DNA of 64,000 nt from Pseudorhodoplanes sinuspersici (GCF_002119765.1 NZ_CP021112.1:3280501-3344500), one strand, 5' to 3'. Positions 44,702 through 53,750 are shown, counted from the stretch's first letter. Notes: generated by a model not told the origin, from the letters alone. Numbers and translations are program-made.

Positions 44702-45741
44702 GACGGTTTCACCACGGCGCCGCGCGCTTCATCGGCTTCCGGCTTCTTGCGGCGGAAGAAATCGTTGAACAGGCCGATCAGTCCATTCGGCGCGATGATG
44801 ACGAAGAACACCAGCAAGAGGCCCACGATGAGCAGGCTGACCGCCGACGAGATCGTCACGGTCGCCAGTTGCTGCAGCGTGCCGAGCAGCACGGCACCGA
44901 CCAGCGGGCCGACCCAGCTTGTCGTGCCGCCGATCATCGGCATGGCGATGGCGTTGACGGCATAGGCAAGCCCGAAGGCCGAGGATGGTTCCAGATAGCC
45001 GATGTAATAGGGGAAAGGCGCGCCGGCCATGCCCATGAAGGCGCCGCTGAGTGTCGTTGCCACCAGCTTCAGCCGCAACGTCGGCACGCCGCAGGCTTCG
45101 GCGGCCATTTCGTCGTCGCGAATGGTGGCAAAGCCATAGCCGAGCCGCGACCGTTCGATCGCCCGCGCCGTCGTCAGCGCAACCACGACGAGGATCAGCA
45201 TCACCAGGAACAGGTATTCGATGTAGTTGATATTGAGCCATGCAGTGGTGGCCGGGCGGATCACATAGGCGCCGCGCGAACCGCCGACGAAATCCCAGTT
45301 CACGATCAGCGTTTGCAGCACGACCGCAAGCGCCAGTGTGGCGATGGCAAAGAATACACCGCGCAGCCGCAGCGTCAGATATCCGGTGCCAAGCCCGACC
45401 AGGCCGGCGACAACGCCACCGAGGATGATCAGCACCGGCATCGAGGGCGGCGTGATCGCGGTGACGATTTCAGCAAGACCTTCCGGCAGATGGCGGTTGG
45501 CGAAAGCCGGCAGCTTGGTCATCACCACGGTGGTGTAGGCGCCCATGGCGAAGAAGGCGGCGGAACCGAAATTCACATAGCCGCAATAGCCGCCAAGAAT
45601 GTTCCAGGCGGTCGCCATCACGATGAATTGCAGCACCACGTAGCCCGCGAAGAACAAATAGTCGTTCTGGTACAGTCTCGCTGCGAAGAAACCCGCGAGG
45701 GCGATAGCGAGTGAGATCAGGAAAAATTGCCAGGTGCGCAT
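44698..45741 (-). CDS. Branched-chain amino acid-type ABC permease (LivM-like), second system
   Basis: 347 residues from ATG 45741, whose first base is the last of the LivH stop (TAATG). GYCGYVNFGSAAFFAMGAYT is the LivM hallmark; the coupling loop is ERSRLGYGFATIRDDEMAAEACGV. About nine helices and a basic C-terminal tail (FRRKKPEADEARG). Confidence 0.9.
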   Translation of the reverse strand: MRTWQFFLISLAIALAGFFAARLYQNDYLFFAGYVVLQFIVMATAWNILGGYCGYVNFGSAAFFAMGAYTTVVMTKLPAFANRHLPEGLAEIVTAITPPSMPVLIILGGVVAGLVGLGTGYLTLRLRGVFFAIATLALAVVLQTLIVNWDFVGGSRGAYVIRPATTAWLNINYIEYLFLVMLILVVVALTTARAIERSRLGYGFATIRDDEMAAEACGVPTLRLKLVATTLSGAFMGMAGAPFPYYIGYLEPSSAFGLAYAVNAIAMPMIGGTTSWVGPLVGAVLLGTLQQLATVTISSAVSLLIVGLLLVFFVIIAPNGLIGLFNDFFRRKKPEADEARGAVVKPS

Positions 45742-46616
45742 TATCGTCCCAGAAGTCCGGCCGGCCGCACGGCCAGCGTGATCAGGAGGAAGCCGAACGC
45801 AACCGCCGGCGCCCATGACGGGCCATAGAAGGTCGAGGTGATGCTTTCGACGATGCCAAGCAGCATGGCGGCGATGATCATGCCGGGAATGCTGCCCATG
45901 CCGCCGAGCACGCAGATTGCGAACACGCGGCCGATATATTCGCGTCCGACCGACGGTTCGACCGGCTGGATGATGATCAGCAGCGCGCCGGCGATGGCGG
46001 CGGTGGCGATCGAGATCGCAAAGGCGATGCGCTTGATGCGGATCGGATCGGCGGCCATCAGCGACAGCGCCAGTTGATCCTGCGCCACTGCCATGATCGC
46101 GCGGCCGGTAAAGGTTTTCGACAGAAACCACTGCAAGCCGGCCAGCAGCACCATCGAGATGATGAACGGCACCACCATGCGCATCGGCAGATCGAAGAAG
46201 GCGAAGCGGAGCGTGGTGTCGATATAGCCCGCCTGCACGTAGCGATAGTCGACGCCGAAGACGAGGATCAGGAGCACTTCGGTGACGAACAGAAGGCCGA
46301 AAAAGAAGGCGAGGCCGCGCAGCGCTTCCTGTCCGCGCTTCTCGAACGACAGATAATAGACCTGATAAATCAGCGAGCCGAGATAATAGAACAACGGCAA
46401 GACCAGGATGCTGGTCAGGATCGGATCGAGGCCCAGCCGCTGATTGGCGATATAGGCGATATACGAGCCGAGGATAATAAAGGCCGGATGCGCGATATTG
46501 ACGATATCGAGGATACCGAACGAGATCGAAATGCCGACCGTCACGGCGGCATAGAAACCGCCCAGCAGGATGCCGGCGATCAGCGCATTGATAAACAGCT
46601 CGACGGGAAATTCCAT
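45741..46616 (-). CDS. Branched-chain amino acid-type ABC permease (LivH-like), second system
   Basis: 291 residues. NALIAGILLGGFYAAVTVGI and FGILDIVNIAHPAFIILGSY are LivH-type; the coupling loop GRAIMAVAQDQLALSLMAAD is clear. Eight to nine helices. First gene after the 265-bp gap that separates it from the substrate-binding protein, so it may have its own promoter. Confidence 0.9.
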   Translation of the reverse strand: MEFPVELFINALIAGILLGGFYAAVTVGISISFGILDIVNIAHPAFIILGSYIAYIANQRLGLDPILTSILVLPLFYYLGSLIYQVYYLSFEKRGQEALRGLAFFFGLLFVTEVLLILVFGVDYRYVQAGYIDTTLRFAFFDLPMRMVVPFIISMVLLAGLQWFLSKTFTGRAIMAVAQDQLALSLMAADPIRIKRIAFAISIATAAIAGALLIIIQPVEPSVGREYIGRVFAICVLGGMGSIPGMIIAAMLLGIVESITSTFYGPSWAPAVAFGFLLITLAVRPAGLLGR

Positions 46617-46783
46617 TCCGTAGGCCCTGTTAAAAACTCAACAAGAAGGCCCGTTACGCCGGATACGTGACGTCATGATCCTTCCCCGCTCGCGCTTGTT
46701 TGATTGTGGCGGCCTGTAAAGGTTCCCGCCCGTGTGCGCTTGGATCGATTATTGCCGCAAGCTGAGAGACTTGGCTAGTCTCT

Positions 46784-46797
46784 TTGATCCAGCTCAA
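46784..46797. promoter_or_regulatory. Possible FNR/FixK-like box
   Basis: TTGAT-CCAG-CTCAA matches 9 of 10 specified positions of TTGAT-N4-ATCAA, in the gap between the second livK-like gene and livH-like gene. Otherwise the 265-bp gap (46617-46881) shows nothing I recognise. Confidence 0.35.
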
Positions 46798-46881
46798 CGA
46801 TTTTCTGGTGAACGCGCCGGGGCGTGATTGATCGCCCGGCGCGTACCATGATGGGGCCTGCGACAATTGGCTCCCAACTGC

Positions 46882-48132
46882 TCACCGATAGGGCACAATC
46901 ACGTCGCCGGATTTGAACGCCGGCGGATAAAGCACGGTGTAGCGGGCCGGATCGCGGAACTGGTCGACGCCGTTCCCCTCGATGCCCTTGTATTGGACCA
47001 TCAGCATGCGCGGCTGCGTCCATTCGCCGTTCTTGGCGAAGCGGATGTCGCCCACGATGGTAGGGAAGGAATTCTCGTGCATGGTCTTGGCGAGCGCCTT
47101 CTGATCGAGCGATTTTGTTTTCTCAACCGCCTGGCCGACGATCTCCATCGCTGCATAGATGAACGGCGGCACATAGAAACCGAGCGGGTCGATGCCCTGT
47201 GCGGCCGCCTTGTCTTGATAGCGCTTCAGGAAGTCCTGAATGCCGGGGAAGTTCATCTTCTCGGATGGCACATAGGTTTCGTAGCCCAGCGCGTTGTTCA
47301 GCATCGGACCAAGCTGCGCCTTCACGGCTGCGAATTGTGGGCCGGCCGATCCTCCGCCCACCAGCTTGGCTTTGAGGCCGACTTCGTTGATCGCCCGGAA
47401 CAGCCCAACGCTGTCGATCGGATAGCCGGCAATGAACACAACCTCCGGATTGGCCGACTGGATGGCCCGCGCGATGGGTGCAAAATCCACGCTGGCCGGC
47501 GGGTAGGACCGGTCATAGACGATCTTCAGGCCCATTTTTTTGGCGATGTCGCGGGCCGCATCGGTGGAGATCTTGCCGAATTCCGCATCCGCACCGGTGA
47601 TGGCGACGGTCTTCGGCATCGGATTCATCGCTTTCACGACTTCGAAAAACGCATTCGGGATTGCGTAGCCGGAATCGACGCCGAGCGGCATGATCTGGAA
47701 ATAACGGTCGTAGTCGAACTGCTTGTTCACGCCGACGCCGAACAAGCTCATCATCGTCATGCCCTTCTGCATGACGACCGGCATGGCCGGTGCGATCAGG
47801 TTGGTGCCATAGGGCGACACCACGAGATCGACTTTGTCGAGATCAATCAGCTTGGTGTAGAGGCTCGGCACCGTCGAGGGATTGCTCTGGTCGTCGTAGT
47901 GAACGATCTGCACCTTGCGGCCCAGAAGGCCGCCTTTGGCATTCACGTCATCCGCCCACATCTGGATCGCGAGCAGGGCCGCCTTGCCGTTACCGGCGAG
48001 TCCACCGGTCAAGGCCATGCTGAGGCCGATCTTGATCGGGTCGGCCGCCATCGCGGAGCCAGCGGTAAACATGGCGGCCAAAAATGCCAGTGCGAATGTC
48101 ATTTGGCGGAAAAGCACAGTCAATGTGGACAT
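46882..48132 (-). CDS. ABC transporter substrate-binding protein (LivK-like), second system
   Basis: 416 residues from ATG 48132, with GGGAGGACATC upstream. Signal peptide ALAFLAAMFTAGSAMA, mature ADPIKIGLSMALTGGLAGNG. Peripla_BP_6 fold with the amino-acid-type ligand lobe. Upstream of it lie hydrolase and cupin genes, so an aromatic or ring-fission product is a more likely ligand than leucine (inference). Confidence 0.9.
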   Translation of the reverse strand: MSTLTVLFRQMTFALAFLAAMFTAGSAMAADPIKIGLSMALTGGLAGNGKAALLAIQMWADDVNAKGGLLGRKVQIVHYDDQSNPSTVPSLYTKLIDLDKVDLVVSPYGTNLIAPAMPVVMQKGMTMMSLFGVGVNKQFDYDRYFQIMPLGVDSGYAIPNAFFEVVKAMNPMPKTVAITGADAEFGKISTDAARDIAKKMGLKIVYDRSYPPASVDFAPIARAIQSANPEVVFIAGYPIDSVGLFRAINEVGLKAKLVGGGSAGPQFAAVKAQLGPMLNNALGYETYVPSEKMNFPGIQDFLKRYQDKAAAQGIDPLGFYVPPFIYAAMEIVGQAVEKTKSLDQKALAKTMHENSFPTIVGDIRFAKNGEWTQPRMLMVQYKGIEGNGVDQFRDPARYTVLYPPAFKSGDVIVPYR

Positions 48133-48170
48133 GATGTCCTCCCTCAATCGCCGTGTTGGTCCGGCGTTGT

Positions 48171-48977
48171 TCAACTGGACAGGCGTTCGGTGATGATGGT
48201 GTCGTAAGCCTCTGGGTTGAGAATGTGCGGATAATGTCCGCCCGATGAGAGCGTGCGGATCGCTGCGCCCGGATAGCGGTCGCGGACGGCCTGCCGTGAT
48301 TGCGGCGGGATGATTGGATCGTCGTCGCAATCGATGACGGTGATGCTCTGGGCGGGGAGCGGCAGCGGCGGACATAGTGTGGCCCGCGCAACACCGACGA
48401 AGCGCGCTTTCAGATTGTCCGCGCTCTGGCGCCCCGACAGCATGTCGCGCTGGATGGCTTTCAGTTCGCTGTCCGGCGCCTTTTCTACGCGCTCCAGCCA
48501 GAAGGCTTGCAGGTCTGCCGGCGCGGTCTTGGCGATCCAGGCCGGATCGAACAGCGGATTGGAGAACAATTCGTTTGGCGTGATGAAAATGTTGCCGAGA
48601 AACAGATGCTCGACGCGTCCAGCGTGGCGCAGCGCGAAGAACTGAGCCCAATAGCCGCCGAAGGATGAGCCGAGCACGCTCGCGCGATCGAGTTGCAGAT
48701 GGTCCATCAGTCCGGCGAGACCGTCGGCGAGGCGCGTAGGATCGGGCTCAGCCGGATAGCTCACCGAAATGAGACGGTATGTGTCGCCGAGCGCGCGGAT
48801 CTGCCTGAAGAACATCTCGCAGGTGCCGACCGAGCCGGGCAGCATGATCAGCGCCGGACCCTTCGCGCTCGTATCGACATAAGACCATGCGACGCCCGCA
48901 ACCGTGGCGGTCGTAAGCGCATTGGTCATATCCCACGGCGTCCTGGCAGGCCTGGCAGCGAGTCCGGCTGATGACAT
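48171..48977 (-). CDS. Alpha/beta hydrolase
   Basis: 268 residues from ATG 48977 (an internal ATG at 48929 is an alternative start). Nucleophile elbow GSSFGGYWAQ, acid region VIDCDDDPIIPP and catalytic His in SSGGHYPH. LIMLPGSVGTCEMFF carries the oxyanion segment. Soluble. Catalyses C-C, ester or amide hydrolysis of an unknown substrate; the cupin/FAD monooxygenase neighbours favour a ring-fission or amide substrate. It is 38 bases before the livK-like gene. Confidence 0.85.
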   Translation of the reverse strand: MSSAGLAARPARTPWDMTNALTTATVAGVAWSYVDTSAKGPALIMLPGSVGTCEMFFRQIRALGDTYRLISVSYPAEPDPTRLADGLAGLMDHLQLDRASVLGSSFGGYWAQFFALRHAGRVEHLFLGNIFITPNELFSNPLFDPAWIAKTAPADLQAFWLERVEKAPDSELKAIQRDMLSGRQSADNLKARFVGVARATLCPPLPLPAQSITVIDCDDDPIIPPQSRQAVRDRYPGAAIRTLSSGGHYPHILNPEAYDTIITERLSS

Positions 48978-49009
48978 GCTGTTGTCCGCTCTGTGTGCGG
49001 TGGACGGCG

Positions 49010-49576
49010 TTACGTCGTTGCCGGCCAGACGCCGGCGTCTTCGAGTTCCTTCATCGATTCGTCGGTGAATTCTGCGCGCGGCCCGTCGCCGCCAATGACG
49101 AACATCAGGATCGATTCCGCGTCCGGATCGCCGTCGGTGATGTTCTCGAATCTCCGTGCGCAGCCGGCCGGGAAGGAGACGACATCGAACGGGCCGGCAT
49201 CGACATAATCGACTTCGCCCTTTTCGTTGATCCACGAGCAGCGCCATTTGCCGGTCATGGGAATGAAGGTCTCGTTGGTGTCGTGGTTGTGCATCATCGG
49301 GCCCTTGCCGGGCTTGGCGCGGCAATAGCCGAGATTGAAGCCCTCCGAGATCTTGATCGCCGCCATGCGCGCGGCGTCGGCGCCGACCGGAGAGGTGACG
49401 GCGCCACTTTCGCCCTCGGGCGGCTGGAAGCCGATCACGTTGTAAAGCTTGCGGATGGCGCTCTCATAATTGCTGTCGGGCAGGCCGCCGTCATAGCCCT
49501 TCAGATCCTTGAAGAAGGCGACACGCTTCATCATGTCTTCGCGGCGAAGGCCGAACCGGGGCAAGGTTTCCATCAT
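49010..49576 (-). CDS. Cupin-domain protein
   Basis: 188 residues from the first ATG of a double ATG at 49576. KGPMMHNHDTNETFIPMTG and PFDVVSFPAGCARRFENIT give the two conserved cupin motifs with His-x-His, a Glu and (in motif 2) Arg where the last His is common. A single-domain cupin that may bind Fe(II) as a dioxygenase, isomerase or sensor. A strong promoter and a palindromic operator lie upstream, shared with the divergent tetR. Confidence 0.82.
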   Translation of the reverse strand: MMETLPRFGLRREDMMKRVAFFKDLKGYDGGLPDSNYESAIRKLYNVIGFQPPEGESGAVTSPVGADAARMAAIKISEGFNLGYCRAKPGKGPMMHNHDTNETFIPMTGKWRCSWINEKGEVDYVDAGPFDVVSFPAGCARRFENITDGDPDAESILMFVIGGDGPRAEFTDESMKELEDAGVWPATT

Positions 49577-49619
49577 CCATCTCCCTGATGCGCCGATTTT
49601 TTCATCGGTATTATTATAA

Positions 49620-49664
49620 TTGAGCATTTGGTCATTATTATTGACCAGATGCTCAATATGTCAA
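49620..49664 (-). promoter_or_regulatory. Promoter and 37-bp palindromic operator between cupin and tetR genes
   Basis: Minus strand: TTGACA (49664-49659), 16 bases, AATAAT (49642-49637), nearly consensus. Overlapping it, TTGAGCATTTGGTCA (49620-49634) and TGACCAGATGCTCAA (49642-49656) form an inverted repeat with 14 of 15 arm positions matching and a 7-bp spacer. This is the expected arrangement for repression of the cupin/hydrolase/liv genes by the adjacent TetR regulator. Confidence 0.75.
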
Positions 49665-49760
49665 GCTGCGCGGGACACGTTTTCCGCGGGCGATTTTGCT
49701 GCTACAGGTTGCATCGCGATCGCGTGAAACGCCGGTCCGCAGATTTCCGATGGCTCGACG

Positions 49761-50534
49761 ATGAAGAAAACCGCGATTGTCCGCACCGGGCGCAAACCGA
49801 AGTCCGTGGTGCAAAGCAAAAAGCTGCGCAGCGGCGGCAGCAAGCGCGTGCGGCTCAGCCCGGAAGCGCGCAGCGATCAGATCCTGCGCGGCGCGATTCG
49901 CTTCTTCGCCGATCGCGGCTTTCGCGGACAGACGCGCGATCTCGCCAAGCAGCTCGGAATATCGACCGGGTTATTGTTCCGCTATTTCCCGACCAAGGAT
50001 GCGCTGATTGATCGCATCTACGAGACGCTGTTCGAGGGCCGCTGGAATCCGGAATGGGACGAGATCCTGGGCGACAGATCGCGACCGCTCCTCGATCGCC
50101 TCACCGAGTTCTATCGCGATTATGCGAAGATGCTGCACGAATACGAATGGGGCCGCATCTATCTCTATTCAGGTCTGGAAGGGGCGGGCATCGCCCAGCG
50201 CTTTGCGCGCCTCGCCACCGATCGCGCTTATGCGCGTGTGGTCGGCGAACTGCGTCACGAATACGGACGCCCGGACTTGGCGGCGTTGCCGATGAGCGAG
50301 CCGGAAATCGAATTGATGTGGGCGCTGCACGGCAGCATTTTCTACATCGGCATGCGCAAGTGGGTCTACAATGTCGGCGGCCCGAGCGATGTCCCCGGCA
50401 CGGTGACGCAGATCGTCGAGCGCTTTCACGTCAACGCGCGCGATCTGATGCTGCAATTGGCGGCGCAGGATCGTGAAACAATCGAGGCACAGACGAAAAA
50501 GCCGCCGGCGAAGCGGCGGCTTTCTGTATCCTGA
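49761..50534 (+). CDS. TetR family transcriptional regulator
   Basis: 257 residues. A basic N-terminal arm (1-35, KKTAIVRTGRKPKSVVQSKK) precedes the DNA-binding domain: IRFFADRGFRGQTRDLAKQL, then ISTGLLFRYFPTKDALIDRI. The C-terminal effector domain is helical. It is divergent from the cupin gene, with a clear palindromic operator between them. Its last codons encode a hairpin that probably acts as its terminator. Confidence 0.88.
   Translation: MKKTAIVRTGRKPKSVVQSKKLRSGGSKRVRLSPEARSDQILRGAIRFFADRGFRGQTRDLAKQLGISTGLLFRYFPTKDALIDRIYETLFEGRWNPEWDEILGDRSRPLLDRLTEFYRDYAKMLHEYEWGRIYLYSGLEGAGIAQRFARLATDRAYARVVGELRHEYGRPDLAALPMSEPEIELMWALHGSIFYIGMRKWVYNVGGPSDVPGTVTQIVERFHVNARDLMLQLAAQDRETIEAQTKKPPAKRRLSVS
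50498..50523 (+). terminator. Hairpin overlapping the tetR 3' end
   Basis: AAAGCCGCCG (50498-50507), loop GCGAAG, then CGGCGGCTTT (50514-50523) followed by CTGTATC. A perfect 10-bp stem with A/T ends placed inside the last codons of the TetR gene and facing the convergent cupin gene that ends at 50549. Confidence 0.7.
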
Positions 50535-50548
50535 AAGGGCGGCTGCGT

Positions 50549-50995
50549 TTACGCCGCCACCTTGCGCATATGCTCCGGCAGCGCCATCGGCTTGTTGGCC
50601 GAATTCAGGAACTCGATGGTCATGAACACCATCTCCTGGTCCCCGAGATTTTCCAGATCGTGCACCTTGAACTCGCCGGCGCCATAGACCTCGTGCCGCG
50701 TCTCGCCCGGCTGATAGGTATATTCGACCGTCGTGCCGTCATGCACGTGCTGGCGCCCGCGGCCGCCGGATACCGAGGTCCAGAAATAATCGAGCACATG
50801 GCGGTGGAAACCAATGCGTTCGCCGGGCTGCAGGCGGATTTCCCACACCCGCACTCTTTCATTCTCTGAAAGAAGACGGGAACCGACACAGGGATTGGGA
50901 TTGTCGCGCTCGCGTTCGAATTCCCTGGCGATATCCTCCGGCCAGGCGGAGTGGTCGGTCTTGAGCGCCGCTTTTTCCATCATGGACAATGCCAT
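50549..50995 (-). CDS. Small cupin protein
   Basis: 148 residues from ATG 50995, preceded by GAGGAGGAA. One cupin domain: LQPGERIGFHRHVLDYFWTS contains His-x-His and motif 2 is PGETRHEVYGAGEF. Probably an accessory or a sensor protein of the aromatic cluster; iron-dioxygenase activity is possible but the usual third ligand is uncertain. Divergent from the FAD monooxygenase with a 56-bp shared promoter region. Confidence 0.8.
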   Translation of the reverse strand: MALSMMEKAALKTDHSAWPEDIAREFERERDNPNPCVGSRLLSENERVRVWEIRLQPGERIGFHRHVLDYFWTSVSGGRGRQHVHDGTTVEYTYQPGETRHEVYGAGEFKVHDLENLGDQEMVFMTIEFLNSANKPMALPEHMRKVAA

Positions 50996-51051
50996 CGCGG
51001 TTCCTCCTCTATATTGTGTCAGCAAATATAACAGGTTTGAGGATATCGCCA

Positions 51052-52287
51052 ATGCCAACGGCCGAACCGAAAAAAGGAGAGCAGCGCCGCGCCATTGTCA
51101 TAGGTGGCTCGATGAGCGGGCTGTTTGCCGGGCTGATGTTGCGGTCCGCGGGCTGGCAGGTCGATATTTACGAAAAGGTGGAAGGCGAATTGTCGGGCCG
51201 CGGCGCCGGCATCGTGGCGCAGCCGGAAATCCTTGCGGCTTTGGATGCGCTTGGTCTCGAGACGCGCGATCTCGGTGTTGCGGTTGAGAAGCGCCGGCTG
51301 TTCGATGCATCCGGCCGCATGGTGCTGGAAACCGATTGCCGGCAGGTGATGACAGCCTGGGAGCGCGTGTATCGCATTCTGCGCGATGGATTTCCCGCCG
51401 CGCATTATCATCAGGGGCAATCGCTGCGTGCGATCGAGCAATTCCCGGATAAGGTTGCAGCCATCTTTGCAAATGGTGAAACGGTCACCGCCGATATTTT
51501 GATCGGCGCCGATGGCATCCGTTCGACCGTGCGCGGCCTGTGTGCATCGGATGCGCAGCCGCTTTACGCCGGCTATGTGGCGTGGCGCGCACTGATTGCG
51601 GAAAGCGCGATGCCGCGCGACATCCATCGCGATATCTTTCCGGTGATGGCCTTCTGCCTGCCGCCGGGCGAGCAGATGCTCGGCTATCCTGTTGCCGGTG
51701 CCGACAACGATCTGCGGCCGGGCCATCTGCGCTACAATATGATCTGGTACCGGCCGGCGGATGAAGAGACCGAACTCGTCTCGCTGCTCACCGACGAGAA
51801 TGGCGTTGCGCATTCCATGTCGATCCCGCCGCCCTTGATCGGCCGTGCCTCGATCGCCGCCATGCGCGCGGCGGCCCATCGCGTGCTGGCGCCGCAATTC
51901 GTGAAGGCGGTGGACGTCGTCGATCAGCCCTTGTTGCAGCCGATCTTCGATCTGGAATCGACGCGCATCGCCTTCGGCAGGATTGCCATCATCGGCGATG
52001 CCGCTTTCGTGGCGCGGCCGCATGTCGGCGGCGGTGTCGCCAAGGCGGCTGGCGATGCCGATGCCTTGACTATTGCGCTGCAAGAAAATTCGGATGTGTC
52101 CTCGGCTTTATTGCAATTCGAATCGGCGCGGCTGCCGGTCGGGCGGCAGATGATTGAGCGCGCGCGTCACCTCGGCGCTTATCTGCAGGCGCAACGGACG
52201 TCGGAGGAGGCGGCGCATTCGGCGAGGCATTCCATTCCGGAAGCGGTGCTGGCGGAAACGGCGACGCTGGATTTTCTCTATGCATAG
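51052..52287 (+). CDS. FAD-dependent aromatic monooxygenase
   Basis: 411 residues from ATG 51052. FAD motif AIVIGGSMSGL (14-24), Glu41 of DIYEK, RGAGI, the DG region LIGADGIRSTVRG and the GD motif IIGDAAFVARPHVGGG are all present. The middle (YAGYVAWRALI) and the absence of a membrane segment resemble the 2,6-dihydroxypyridine/6-hydroxynicotinate monooxygenase branch (from memory). NAD(P)H-dependent hydroxylation of a ring, in the cytosol. Neighbours: cupins, hydrolase and a Liv importer, a plausible set for degrading a nitrogen-containing aromatic (inference). Confidence 0.87.
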   Translation: MPTAEPKKGEQRRAIVIGGSMSGLFAGLMLRSAGWQVDIYEKVEGELSGRGAGIVAQPEILAALDALGLETRDLGVAVEKRRLFDASGRMVLETDCRQVMTAWERVYRILRDGFPAAHYHQGQSLRAIEQFPDKVAAIFANGETVTADILIGADGIRSTVRGLCASDAQPLYAGYVAWRALIAESAMPRDIHRDIFPVMAFCLPPGEQMLGYPVAGADNDLRPGHLRYNMIWYRPADEETELVSLLTDENGVAHSMSIPPPLIGRASIAAMRAAAHRVLAPQFVKAVDVVDQPLLQPIFDLESTRIAFGRIAIIGDAAFVARPHVGGGVAKAAGDADALTIALQENSDVSSALLQFESARLPVGRQMIERARHLGAYLQAQRTSEEAAHSARHSIPEAVLAETATLDFLYA

Positions 52288-52365
52288 CAGCCCAGCATCG
52301 ACAGGGTGAGGGAGCCTCGCGCCGCGAAAAGCGCCTGAAATGGTGGTCTCATGCGTATGGTGAAT

Positions 52366-52383
52366 CGATCCTTGCCAGGATCG
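52366..52383. terminator. Weak hairpin after the FAD monooxygenase
   Basis: CGATCC-TTGCCA-GGATCG, a 6-bp perfect stem about 80 bases after the stop. No U-tract follows, so the terminator role is uncertain. Confidence 0.3.
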
Positions 52384-52465
52384 CTGGCATTTTCGCGGTC
52401 GATCATAGAATTGAGTAACCGGTCGGACTCTAAGCCGCTCGTGGCGACGCTGAGCGAGCGGGCCG

Positions 52466-53734
52466 ATGAACAGGCGTTTTCCATTTGATATTGCACGACA
52501 GGAGTTTGGTCGTGCCAGCCGCGGCAATGTTGCGGTCATCTTCGCCTTGGCAGCTTTGCCGCTACTCGTCGGTGTCGGGGTTGCGATTGACTATGCGAAG
52601 AGCGCCAATGTCCGCACGCATTTGCAATCGACACTGGATGCGGCGGTGTTGGCCGGGGCACGAGAATCCAGTCCCTCGGCACAGATCGCCAAAGCGCAAT
52701 CGTTCTTTGATGCTCAACGGCCGGAACAGTTCTCAGCCAAGACGAGCGCGAGCTTTTCTGTCGCCGATCATGTGTTGAATGGAACCGCGCAGGCCGAGGT
52801 GCCGACATCGATCATGGCTATGTTTGGCCGTGAGACGCTCGATGTCTCGGCCAAGGCCGCGGCAGCATCTTCCAGCGGCGGCAAGGTTTGCATTTTGTTG
52901 GTCGATCAGTCGCGTTCGCAGACCCTTCTCGCCAACTCCGGTGCGAAGCTGATTGCGCCTGATTGCGAAATTCACGTCCGTACAAACGTATCGCCTGGCG
53001 CCATTATCAATGCCGGTGTCAACTTGGACGTGAAACGCACCTGCGTGAAGGCCAGCACGGTCATCAACAACGGAGGCAGCGTCGGCAATCTGGAGAAGAG
53101 CTGCGACGCGATCAGCGATCCCTACGCCGGCAAGATGCCGAGCGTGTCGATCCCCGGCGCTTCCTGCAAAAGTGAAAACTACAATCCCGATGTGTCCACC
53201 GTGGTTTTGCCGGCAGGCAACTATTGCAATGTCAATTTCAGCAACCAGACGAGCGTCACACTGAATCCGGGCATGTATGGCGGCATGAACTTCAACCAGG
53301 CCAGGACGGTGAAGCTCAATCCCGGGCTCTATATCGTCAAGGGCGGAAACTGGAATGTGAATTCCGGTATGACTTTCACCGGGACCGGCGTCACCATCTA
53401 TTATGCCGACAACAGCATCATACAATTCAATGGCAACGTGAATGTGCAGCTCAGCGCGCCGACATCAGGCAGTTATGACGATATCCTTTTCTACGAGGCA
53501 CCGGGCCTCTCGCAGAGCAACTGGGTCATCAATGGCACCAGCAGCTCGACACTGAGGGGACTGATCTATCTGCCGAGCAAGGCCGTCACCATCAATTCGG
53601 TGTCGAATGTGTCGGCCGACAAAGCGACGATGGTGTTTGCCAGCCTGATCCTGAACAACACGAACTGGACGATCACACCCGGCAACAAGGCGATGGCCTC
53701 GTCGTCGGGCGGGGCGGTCCGGCTGCTGTATTGA
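52466..53734 (+). CDS. TadE/TadG-like pseudopilin-associated protein with Asn-rich repetitive C-terminal domain
   Basis: 422 residues. A short cytoplasmic N terminus is followed by one membrane helix (about 22-45, FALAALPLLVGVGVAIDY) with the Tad motif GNVAVIFALA and a conserved DAAVLAGA helix. The C-terminal half (about 180-400) is rich in Asn/Thr/Ser/Gly and repeated short strands (e.g. SNQTSVTLNPGMYGGMNFNQ, VVLPAGNYC) like a beta-helix, with several cysteines. No von Willebrand domain is seen. Likely anchored in the inner membrane and extending into the periplasm; no tad locus is adjacent. Confidence 0.75.
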   Translation: MNRRFPFDIARQEFGRASRGNVAVIFALAALPLLVGVGVAIDYAKSANVRTHLQSTLDAAVLAGARESSPSAQIAKAQSFFDAQRPEQFSAKTSASFSVADHVLNGTAQAEVPTSIMAMFGRETLDVSAKAAAASSSGGKVCILLVDQSRSQTLLANSGAKLIAPDCEIHVRTNVSPGAIINAGVNLDVKRTCVKASTVINNGGSVGNLEKSCDAISDPYAGKMPSVSIPGASCKSENYNPDVSTVVLPAGNYCNVNFSNQTSVTLNPGMYGGMNFNQARTVKLNPGLYIVKGGNWNVNSGMTFTGTGVTIYYADNSIIQFNGNVNVQLSAPTSGSYDDILFYEAPGLSQSNWVINGTSSSTLRGLIYLPSKAVTINSVSNVSADKATMVFASLILNNTNWTITPGNKAMASSSGGAVRLLY

Positions 53735-53750
53735 GAACGTGCCACTCTTT

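Noticed and set aside
46654..46866. 70-residue minus-strand frame between livH- and livK-like genes
   Set aside because: No ribosome binding site, no recognisable sequence, and it covers the FixK-like box; treated as intergenic.
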